Below are positions 1 through 7,245 of a stretch of 25,360 nucleotides of DNA, piece by piece. This DNA comes from JBCCKC01 sp039182435 (lineage in GTDB: Bacteria > Verrucomicrobiota > Verrucomicrobiia > Opitutales > Coraliomargaritaceae), in assembly GCA_039182435.1 (NCBI GenBank), contig JBCDCC010000007.1, positions 1 through 25,360 on the forward strand, in the 5' to 3' direction. The notes under the pieces are model-generated. The model saw nothing but the letters and a program-made list of their open reading frames with translations. It was not told the origin of the DNA and did no database searches. The position numbers and the translations under genes were made by a program. Every line of letters begins with the position of its first letter. The stretch's first letter is position 1.

Positions 1-1059
1 GGCATCGAAATCGTCCTCACCACCACCACCAGCACTGGCTACGCTGAAGCCCGAAAACGATATGCCGACAAGGTGAGCTACGTCGCCATCTTCCCACTTG
101 ATTTCTGGCCTTTCTCTCGAGCCGCCTGGAAACGCATCCAACCCGATGCCATCATCCTGACCGAGAGCGAGCTCTGGCCCGAGCACCTCCACCGCGCTGG
201 CAAGCAGCAAGTGCCCACCTTTCTGATCAACGCCCGCATGTCGGACAAGAGCTACGCACGCTATCAGCAAGTGCGTCCACTCGCTTGCTGGCTCTTCTCC
301 AAGCTCGACCACATTTACACCGCGAGCGAACTCGACCAAAAGCGACTCATCGAGCTCGGCGGTAACGACACACGCGTCACCTGCTCCGGCAGCATCAAAT
401 TCGACGTCAAGATCGAGCACCGCCTCGACCCAGACAAACAACAAGAGCTAAAAAGCTCACTGGGGTTCGCCGCCGACTCATTCGTCCTACTTGGCTCCTC
501 AACTTGGCCCGGCGAAGAAGCCGCCCTCCTCAACACACAGAAAGCACTCATGGCCCGCGCCATCGACTGCAGGCTACTCATCGTGCCGAGGCACGCCGAG
601 CGCGCTCCGGAGATCGTCAAGCTCCTTGAAGCCCAGGACCTCCCTTGGCACCAGCGCTCCACAGGCTACGAAGCCGAGAATAACCGTATCCACCTCGCCG
701 ATACAACCGGCGAGCTCGCCATGCTCAGCCAAATCGCTGACCTCGCCTTCATCGGCAAAAGCCTTGAGCCGAATGTCGGCGGGCAGACCCCCATCGAAGC
801 CGCCGCGGTCGGCTTGCCCATCCTCATGGGGCCGAACATGAATAATTTCAAATACGTCGTGCGCTCCCTTCTTCGGGAAAAAATCGCCCGAACCGTGCAA
901 GATGCCGAAGCCCTCAAAGCCACCGCCCTGCAGCTCGCCGAGGACGAAGCCGCCCGCAAAGCCATGAGCAAAGCCGCTCGCGCATGGCATGGCCGCAATC
1001 AAGGCAGCAGCCAACGCATCGCCGAGAGCATTCTCACCGACTTAAACTTCTCCGAGTAG
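1..1059 (+). CDS. waaA: 3-deoxy-D-manno-octulosonic acid (Kdo) transferase, 5'-truncated by window edge
   Basis: Membrane-associated GT30 enzyme that moves Kdo from CMP-Kdo to lipid A in LPS synthesis. The reading frame is open from base 1, so the start lies upstream. 352 residues are visible, and the family is usually about 420, so roughly 70 N-terminal residues with the membrane anchor are missing. Seen: the TTTSTGYAEA stretch (visible residues about 8-17), TESELWP (about 54-60) with the conserved acidic residues, the PRHAER motif of the nucleotide-binding half, and a late GGQTPIEAA segment followed by GPNMNNF, matching the family's GGHNxxE and GPxxxNF signatures (His is Gln here). A GTG at base 73 is internal and is not a real start. 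It converges with the next gene over a 5-base gap. Presence of the gene indicates an outer membrane with LPS. Confidence 0.93.
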   Translation, partial: GIEIVLTTTTSTGYAEARKRYADKVSYVAIFPLDFWPFSRAAWKRIQPDAIILTESELWPEHLHRAGKQQVPTFLINARMSDKSYARYQQVRPLACWLFSKLDHIYTASELDQKRLIELGGNDTRVTCSGSIKFDVKIEHRLDPDKQQELKSSLGFAADSFVLLGSSTWPGEEAALLNTQKALMARAIDCRLLIVPRHAERAPEIVKLLEAQDLPWHQRSTGYEAENNRIHLADTTGELAMLSQIADLAFIGKSLEPNVGGQTPIEAAAVGLPILMGPNMNNFKYVVRSLLREKIARTVQDAEALKATALQLAEDEAARKAMSKAARAWHGRNQGSSQRIAESILTDLNFSE

Positions 1060-1064
1060 CGCCT

Positions 1065-1787
1065 CTAATCCTCGAGTAGCGCTTTCAGCTCCTTCATCAC
1101 AGTCGTCGGGCCTATAAATTTGCCTGAGCTGTCATAGCTATCGAGTAATTTGTTCCCATCCGCATCCGTCACAATCAGGTTCGGGATTCCGGTGCCATTG
1201 CGCGCCACGATGCTTTTGTTTTCTCCATAGGCAAAGGCAGGCCATGGCATCTCATATTCATCCATATACTCAGCCATGTCGTCCTCCGAGCGGTCGCTAC
1301 TAATAAAAATCAGTTCAAAGGGAGCATCCGCGCGTTTTTGCTTCTTATAAAAATCAACTAAGTCGGGAGTAAAGCTGCGGCAGGGTGGGCACCACATGGC
1401 CGAGCGATAGAAGGCGAAATACTTCGGGCTATCCGTTGGCTCAGGCGAGAAGCTGGCCAACCGCTTTCCCTTCGAATAAACCAATTCACTGTAAACGAGT
1501 TTCGCAAAATCAGTCCTCTCGAAGGCGGCCGCATCACTGCTAGGCGCAGCATCTTGAGTCGCCCGCCATTCACGAATATACGCTTGATCGCTCGGCTTCA
1601 GATCTGAAATCGGAAAGTCGATCGTCTTCCCTGCTTTGTTCTCAAGAGTCACAGTCCGTGATCCCACCTCGTTCAACTTCGCCTCAAAGCGCCCACCGGT
1701 AATCATCTGCCAAGTCCGAAAGTCTTCCCCCTGAAGCGAAAGATGAGACAAGGCACAAAGGAGCAAAACAAATGAGGTGATTTTCAT
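1065..1787 (-). CDS. Exported thioredoxin-like protein with N-terminal SHD1-type domain
   Basis: 240 residues. An N-terminal hydrophobic segment (about 4-19) looks like a signal peptide. Residues about 22-75 resemble the SLA1-homology-1 (SHD1) module common in Planctomycetes and Verrucomicrobia: it begins FRTW, has alternating VTLENKAGK and FPISDL segments, and ends in DQAYIREW. Residues about 95-240 form a nucleoredoxin/TlpA-like thioredoxin fold with the redox motif W132-C-P-P-C136, followed by FELIFISSD and the cis-proline segment GTGIPNLIV. The likely role is a periplasmic thiol-disulfide oxidoreductase; its substrate cannot be told. No clear Shine-Dalgarno sequence precedes the ATG. It lies just downstream of trmL on the same strand, 52 bases away. 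The fold call is firm, the SHD1 assignment is by pattern, and the function is inferred. Confidence 0.8.
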   Translation of the reverse strand: MKITSFVLLLCALSHLSLQGEDFRTWQMITGGRFEAKLNEVGSRTVTLENKAGKTIDFPISDLKPSDQAYIREWRATQDAAPSSDAAAFERTDFAKLVYSELVYSKGKRLASFSPEPTDSPKYFAFYRSAMWCPPCRSFTPDLVDFYKKQKRADAPFELIFISSDRSEDDMAEYMDEYEMPWPAFAYGENKSIVARNGTGIPNLIVTDADGNKLLDSYDSSGKFIGPTTVMKELKALLED

Positions 1788-1839
1788 AATTGTAAATAGA
1801 TTAGCTTCTCCACAACAACTGTCGACTGCATAAACAAAC

Positions 1840-2292
1840 CTAGCGTAGTTGCCGAAGCGCCTCGTAGGTGGCGATCCCCGCGGCGGTCGAGAGATTGAGC
1901 GAGCGTAGGCTCTGGTTCTTCTGCGGGATCGTCAGACGTTGACCAGCCAGCTCCGCATGCAGCCACTCCGGCGCACCATGGCCTTCGTTGCCAAAGATCA
2001 GGCCATCTCCATCCATGTATGCAACATCCCAATAAGCGTGATCCGCCTTCGTCGTGAAAAGCCAACAGCGCTTCGGCGCTTCGGGACTGAACTTGAATGC
2101 CTCCCAATTTTCATGGTGATGCACATCCAAGGTGTGCCAGTAATCCATCCCACTCCGGCGCAGGTGCTTGTCCGTGATCGTAAAACCGAGCGGATGGATC
2201 AGATGCAACCGCGTTTCGGAAATCGCACAGAGGCGCCCAATGTTACCCGTGTTCTGCGGGATTTCTGGATTAAATAAAACAACATGCAGCAT
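1840..2292 (-). CDS. trmL: tRNA (cytidine/uridine(34)-2'-O)-methyltransferase
   Basis: A small SPOUT methyltransferase that 2'-O-methylates wobble base 34 of tRNA-Leu isoacceptors using S-adenosylmethionine. At 150 residues it is close to the E. coli enzyme (about 157) and appears complete. Seen: NPEIPQNTGNIGR at residues 8-20, the HPLGF segment at 33-37, GNEGHGAP at 101-108, and the knot-forming end IPQKNQSLRSLNLS at 122-135, followed by a YEALRQL helix. The SLNLS element carries the cofactor-binding trefoil knot. No good Shine-Dalgarno is seen before the ATG. It is divergent from the EPS operon across 211 bases, and the thioredoxin-like gene follows it on the same strand. Assignment to TrmL rather than another SPOUT family rests on the short single-domain form and these motifs. 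Confidence 0.92.
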   Translation of the reverse strand: MLHVVLFNPEIPQNTGNIGRLCAISETRLHLIHPLGFTITDKHLRRSGMDYWHTLDVHHHENWEAFKFSPEAPKRCWLFTTKADHAYWDVAYMDGDGLIFGNEGHGAPEWLHAELAGQRLTIPQKNQSLRSLNLSTAAGIATYEALRQLR

Positions 2293-2503
2293 AATCGATG
2301 CGATGGAATAAAGTGCGCCGAAGAATGCAACAATCCATCCAAACCGAGCAGATCACGTAGCTCGCACCCCGGAGAGAACGCATCCATTCTATAATTAGTT
2401 AGATTAACACTTTCTTCACAGCATTAGAGATTGTAGTCTAACGCCCACAGTGAGCTAATTTAAGTGATACTACCGCAGCGAGTTAGGTTATTAACTTCAG
2501 ATT

Positions 2504-5428
2504 ATGTCTAAGCAAGCAGGAGCAGCACAGGAGAGCGCCTCTCAGGATGCGGAGCAGTTCATCACACTGACCGATCTGATAAGCATTGTCTACAGGCGTT
2601 GGCTCCTGAGCGTCAGCGTCGCCTCGATCCTAGCCCTGCTCCTCGCCCTGATCTTGAGCAGCCAAGACGCAGCTTACGAGACGAATGCATCCGTCATCGT
2701 CGAGCTCAACCCGGAAAATATCGTCAACGTAACTGAGGTCGTCGATACCGAGGTGCAAAGCCTCCTCTTCGAGACCGCGATGAACACCCACATCGAAGCC
2801 CTCAAGAGTCGCGCCTTGACTGCCTCTGTGATAAAAAGTCTCAGCCTGGAGGACGCCCAAAAAGTGCTCCCCTCCTATCCCTATCCAGAAGAAGGCGAGC
2901 CCGACCCACTGATCGACTACACCCGCAACAATCTACTGAATGTCTCATGGCTCACAGACTCTCAAGTCATTGAGATCCGTATCAAGCACAACAACCCCTA
3001 CATCTGCCAACTCCTAGCCAACGCCTATGTTCGCACATACATCGAAAAGGAGACGAACCGTCGCAACAATGCCACTTCGCAAGCCGTCCTCTTCCTCGAT
3101 GAACAAACCGAAGTGCTCCAAAACAACCTCAAAGAAGATGAGGCCGCCCTACAGAATTTCATCACTCAGAATCAGCTTATCTCCATCGAGCAGAACCAAG
3201 AGTTGCTCTCCGAGAAGCTCAGCATCCTCAGCACCGCGATTACAGAGGCCGAAGTGCGCAAGCACAGCATCCTGAGCCGTCTCGGCCAGATCCGCGAGGC
3301 CGGCGACGACCTCGAAGCACTCCTACTCCTCCCGTATATCGGCAACCGAGCCGCTGTAGCGAAAGCCGCAAATGAACTCGAAAGCCTCCGCCTAGAGGAT
3401 GCCATTCTCCGCGAGACCTACTCGGAGAAAGACCCCAAGCGCATCCAAAATCAGGTTGAGCAAGCGCAGGTCGCAAAACACCTCAGCTTCGCCATCCAGA
3501 AGTCCAAAGAAGACTACGACTCCGAGCTCAAAGCTATTAATTCCGAGCTGGCCGAGCTTGAGAACGCTCTGTCCGTCATCGAGGTAGACGCGAGCCAACT
3601 CGAGGCCATGGCCATTGAGCACGATCTGCTCTCTCGCCGACTCGAAGCACGACGCGACATCTTTGATACCATCGCCGAGCGCTTCAACGAGACGAACATC
3701 ACCAGCCAAGTCAGCCTCACCACAATCCGGATTCTCGACAACGCCACCACCCCGCGCAAGCCCGTCTGGCCCGACAAAAAGAAGATCGCCCTCGCCAGCA
3801 TCATGCTGTTCGGCGTCATCTTCATCGCCATACCCTTTGGCTTCGAATTCCTCGACCCACGCGTTCGTAATCAGAGCGATGCGGAAAAATCCATCCGCGC
3901 GCCACTGCTCGGCAACCTACCCTTCATTCGCAACAGCACTAGTTACGACTTAGTCAACCCGGACCGGAGCGGCTATAAGGATTTTGAGAAACAAGTCACC
4001 AAACTCTTCGAGCAACTCGAGTTGAGAATCCAGCCCGACAACTCCATCGGCATGATGGTCACCAGCACCGCCAAGGGCGAGGGCAAGACCATGGCTGCGC
4101 TGAATCTCGGCCGCATCTTTGCCGAAAGTGGCTACAAAACGATCGTCATCGATTGTAACCTCCGCCGACCTGGGATCACTCGCCACTTAAATGTGACGAA
4201 CGCCAACGGCCTCATGCAATACCTCCAAGGCAGCATCGAAAACAAAGCACGCCCGAACCTCCATACTATACGGAAGAACGAAAACTTCAAAGTGCTCCAC
4301 TCCGGAGGCACCACCTCGCACCCCGGCGAGCTCCTCCGTAGCAGCGGCTTTGCCGACCTGATCGGGCATTACAAAGCAGTCTTCGACATCGTCATTTTCG
4401 ACACCCCTGCATTCGGCGAGAACTCCGACGCCGCCCACCTCATCTCAATGACTGACCAGTGCTACCTCGTCTCGAAGGAACTCGGCACCACCCGCGAACG
4501 CAGCAAGGAGGTCAGCCGTAAGTTAAGTGACGCAGGCATCACTCCGACCGGTGTCATCTACAACGGAGCCAAAGAGAACGACTTCCAATTAAAGAATTTA
4601 ACATCACTTGTAAATCGACTGATCAAACCACCAAACACAGCCATGGCTAACATCGACCAAGAGCAACTTATCAACGATCCTACAGTGAGCGTCATCACCG
4701 TAGTATATAACAACCTCGAAGGACTCAAAGCGACCTATCAAAGCTTCCGCGAGCAAGACAGCCCACACAAACGCATGATCATTATTGATGGTGCCTCCAC
4801 CGACGGCACCGCCGAGTTCCTCGAGACTTTACACGATCAGCCAGACCTAGAATTCGTCAGCGAACCCGACAAAGGCCTCTACGATGCCATGAACAAGGGC
4901 CTCATGCGCGCAAAGTCCGACTACGTGATCTTCATGAATGGCGGCGACACCTTCTTTAATCACGAAGTGCTCACCCAGTCACTGGCCGAGCTTGGGATAC
5001 AAGAATTCCCCGGGGTGCTCTACTGCTCTGGCCTCTTCTGTTTCCCGAATGGAGGCAGCCGCTTCCGCGCCTCACGCGAGCCGGAAGCCATCTGGCACGG
5101 CCAGCCCGCGCTCCACCAAGCCACCTTCTTCAAGACTAAGATACATCAAGATTACCTCTACGATACTGGCTATAAAGTCTCCGCAGATTATAACCTGATT
5201 TGCCGCCTCTCCAATGCAGGCGCGACTGCGACACGCTCGGACCTAGTCGTCTGCCGATTCATGACAGATCTCAATTCTGTTAGCGCCAAAAACCGCAATG
5301 TCGTGGTCAAAGAAAACGCACGCTCCCAACGCGAAGTGCTCAGCCTGCCATGGCCGGTCATCCTTATCTCACTTACACGTCGAGTGACCGCGATGTCCAT
5401 CGTCTCGTTTCGACGAAGATTTTCATGA
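2504..5428 (+). CDS. Triple fusion: Wzz chain-length domain, BY-type tyrosine kinase, GT2 glycosyltransferase
   Basis: 974 residues in one unbroken frame. Domain 1 (about 15-450) is a polysaccharide co-polymerase: transmembrane helices at about 33-53 and 428-447 bracket a periplasmic region with coiled coils at about 180-400. Domain 2 (about 495-700) is a BY-kinase-like P-loop ATPase: Walker A STAKGEGKT (521-529), Walker A' IDCNLRRP (549-556), HPGELLRSS (606-614) and Walker B IVIFDTP (629-635). Domain 3 (about 725-974) is a family 2 glycosyltransferase of the WcaE type: SVITVVYNN, DGASTDGT (762-769), DKGLYDAMNKG, MNGGD (811-815), HQATFF and SADYNL, ending in a hydrophobic, basic tail. The kinase lacks the usual tyrosine cluster, and the GT2 domain sits where it should be. 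Met714 could act as an internal start for a free GT2. It leads the EPS operon, and the Wzy-like gene starts inside its stop codon (ATGA). No Shine-Dalgarno is obvious. Confidence 0.92.
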   Translation: MSKQAGAAQESASQDAEQFITLTDLISIVYRRWLLSVSVASILALLLALILSSQDAAYETNASVIVELNPENIVNVTEVVDTEVQSLLFETAMNTHIEALKSRALTASVIKSLSLEDAQKVLPSYPYPEEGEPDPLIDYTRNNLLNVSWLTDSQVIEIRIKHNNPYICQLLANAYVRTYIEKETNRRNNATSQAVLFLDEQTEVLQNNLKEDEAALQNFITQNQLISIEQNQELLSEKLSILSTAITEAEVRKHSILSRLGQIREAGDDLEALLLLPYIGNRAAVAKAANELESLRLEDAILRETYSEKDPKRIQNQVEQAQVAKHLSFAIQKSKEDYDSELKAINSELAELENALSVIEVDASQLEAMAIEHDLLSRRLEARRDIFDTIAERFNETNITSQVSLTTIRILDNATTPRKPVWPDKKKIALASIMLFGVIFIAIPFGFEFLDPRVRNQSDAEKSIRAPLLGNLPFIRNSTSYDLVNPDRSGYKDFEKQVTKLFEQLELRIQPDNSIGMMVTSTAKGEGKTMAALNLGRIFAESGYKTIVIDCNLRRPGITRHLNVTNANGLMQYLQGSIENKARPNLHTIRKNENFKVLHSGGTTSHPGELLRSSGFADLIGHYKAVFDIVIFDTPAFGENSDAAHLISMTDQCYLVSKELGTTRERSKEVSRKLSDAGITPTGVIYNGAKENDFQLKNLTSLVNRLIKPPNTAMANIDQEQLINDPTVSVITVVYNNLEGLKATYQSFREQDSPHKRMIIIDGASTDGTAEFLETLHDQPDLEFVSEPDKGLYDAMNKGLMRAKSDYVIFMNGGDTFFNHEVLTQSLAELGIQEFPGVLYCSGLFCFPNGGSRFRASREPEAIWHGQPALHQATFFKTKIHQDYLYDTGYKVSADYNLICRLSNAGATATRSDLVVCRFMTDLNSVSAKNRNVVVKENARSQREVLSLPWPVILISLTRRVTAMSIVSFRRRFS

Positions 5429-6636
5429 ACCGGGTGGCGGACATATGCATCCTGCTCACGCCCTGCCTACTCCTCTTTAATCATCTAACATTTCTGAGGC
5501 CCGGCGGATTGGAGATCTCCGTCGCCTACCTCGTAGTCAGCATTTTCATGGCCTGCAATGCCTTGATCGTCGGGCCGAAAATCAACCGCTACATCTTCAT
5601 CATCCTGATCAGCATCACGCTCTTGATCGTCTACAAAATGGCGACTCAGTTCGGGACGCAGATTAACTCAGTCGCCCTCATCTTCATTGCCATGTGCGCA
5701 ATGAGTGGCGCACTCGTCCTCTCGGCAAATACGGATCACGAACTCAAACGAAGAGTCGCTACCATCGTCGTCGGCGTCGCCGTCTTCCACGGGCTTTTCC
5801 TTATACTACAATCTGCGATGTTTAACGGCCCCGGTAACTTCAGCTTACTCAACCCGTTGGGACCACTCTCACCGATGGGTCCACGCAGCCACGGTGGCTT
5901 TTATGATCCCCACGACGGCAAAGCCATCCTTAGACCCAATGGCCTCTTCTCCGAACCCTACGCCGCCTCGCTCTTTCAATTACTCGGCGCTGTCCATTAT
6001 GCAGGTTACAACTTTGCCAAAAAATATCTACCGCTACTCATCATCATTCTTCTAGGCACCATGGCCACGATGAGTATGGCAGGTATTTTGGGAGGGATGG
6101 TCGTCGCGGCCTACATCGCTCTCGTTCAATACAAGCTGAGGGTCAGTTTAGGCATCCAGATACTCATCGCCACAGTAGCTGTTTCTTTTCTCGCCTATAC
6201 CGCAGTCTTTACCTTCGAAGATCGCCTACATGAATTTTCAGACCCCAAGCAATCCGGCTATATCCGGATCACCGCGCCTATTTTACTAATCTTCTATGCG
6301 ATGGTCGAGATGCCCATTGGTTTACCAATTGGCGACCTCACCGTAGCCCAAACCCTCAGCTTCTGGCCTCGGGGGGAACTCGGAGATAGTATCGATAATG
6401 GCCTCTTCGCCCTGATGGTTTTCTTTGGCTGGCCCGGCATCTTCTTTCTCGGCGAATGCATCCGACTCTCGGTCAAATACGCTCGCCGCGCCCCACCGAG
6501 CATCATCTTTCTCGTGCTCATCTGGCTAGGCCTCTTCTTCAATGGAGGCATCTGGGGCCCCAAGGCCATGTCACTCACCTGCTTTCTCATCATTATGATG
6601 CCCAAGTCCAAAGAGGACAGCATCGCGAACAACTAG
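5425..6636 (+). CDS. Wzy-like / O-antigen-ligase-family polysaccharide polymerase (integral membrane)
   Basis: 403 residues from the ATG that overlaps the upstream stop as ATGA. I prefer this start to an in-frame ATG at 5350, which would overlap the fusion gene by 79 bases. The sequence is very hydrophobic, with about ten predicted transmembrane stretches and a larger polar loop near residues 135-185. That loop holds RPNGLFSEPYAAS, resembling the EP-containing loop of Wzy/WaaL-family proteins. A second family-like stretch, DNGLFALMVFFGWPGI (324-339), lies near the end. The expected role is to join undecaprenyl-pyrophosphate-linked repeat units on the periplasmic face, working with the Wzz domain encoded just upstream. 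Position and topology favour polymerase over ligase, but sequence alone does not separate them. Confidence 0.78.
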   Translation: MNRVADICILLTPCLLLFNHLTFLRPGGLEISVAYLVVSIFMACNALIVGPKINRYIFIILISITLLIVYKMATQFGTQINSVALIFIAMCAMSGALVLSANTDHELKRRVATIVVGVAVFHGLFLILQSAMFNGPGNFSLLNPLGPLSPMGPRSHGGFYDPHDGKAILRPNGLFSEPYAASLFQLLGAVHYAGYNFAKKYLPLLIIILLGTMATMSMAGILGGMVVAAYIALVQYKLRVSLGIQILIATVAVSFLAYTAVFTFEDRLHEFSDPKQSGYIRITAPILLIFYAMVEMPIGLPIGDLTVAQTLSFWPRGELGDSIDNGLFALMVFFGWPGIFFLGECIRLSVKYARRAPPSIIFLVLIWLGLFFNGGIWGPKAMSLTCFLIIMMPKSKEDSIANN

Positions 6637-6642
6637 GGCTTT

Positions 6643-7170
6643 ATGCGTAAACCGATGAATCGACAGTCCCACCTTTTATGCCTGTTCTGCGTAGTCACGA
6701 CTTGGCTCCTTCTCACCGAAAGCATCGCATGGGGAAGCAGCCCAGCTCTAGCGAACCTACCGCGAACGCAAATCATCCCCGACAACGCCCCCGGCTCTCG
6801 AGCTCAGCATGACAAGCTCCTCAACAAATGGAGTATCCGCGGCGATAGCGGCTATGGTTTCTTAGACTTAGAAGCAGTTCTCGATACGAGTGACCAAACA
6901 CTCATCTACATCGGCTCGATCGACCAGAAGCATTTTACAATTGAGACCCAATACCACCCAGTCGACGACAAAGTAAGTATCCTCGGCTACTGCGAATCAG
7001 TCGGCCACCTATACCTCGAGATTGTATTCATCAATGACCTACAAATCGCCTCCATGCATGGGACCATCCGGGGCAAAGCTATCGCCATCGAGCAAGAGAA
7101 TGTAAACAAAGAGCTACACTGGGCCTATCTCACATCCTCCATGCTCGTCGCAGTCCTCGATATAAAGTAA
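6643..7170 (+). CDS. Exported protein of unknown function in EPS operon
   Basis: 175 residues; not recognised. It begins six bases after the polymerase stop, with a possible AGGG ribosome site inside that gap, so it is almost certainly co-transcribed. Met5 is an alternative start. Residues about 8-31 form a hydrophobic signal peptide ending near AWG-SS, with no lipobox cysteine. The mature part (about 145 residues) is mixed polar and beta-rich. It has GDSGYGFLDLEAVLD, then alternating strands such as TLIYIGSID and LYLEIVFIND, and one cysteine (C117). No catalytic motif is seen. Lying between the polymerase and the outer-membrane export lipoprotein, it could be a periplasmic accessory or polysaccharide-modifying protein, but that rests on context only. 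Confidence 0.7.
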   Translation: MRKPMNRQSHLLCLFCVVTTWLLLTESIAWGSSPALANLPRTQIIPDNAPGSRAQHDKLLNKWSIRGDSGYGFLDLEAVLDTSDQTLIYIGSIDQKHFTIETQYHPVDDKVSILGYCESVGHLYLEIVFINDLQIASMHGTIRGKAIAIEQENVNKELHWAYLTSSMLVAVLDIK

Positions 7171-7245
7171 ATACGTTAATAAAATAAGGGAAATAACCGT
7201 ATCTCTATCGACAGAACTCTTTAAGGCAGAAAAGTCTCAAACAGA

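Noticed and set aside
5350..5424. Upstream start for the Wzy-like gene.
   Set aside because: It would overlap the fusion gene by 79 bases and add polar residues before the first membrane helix; the ATGA overlap at 5425 is the usual coupled start.
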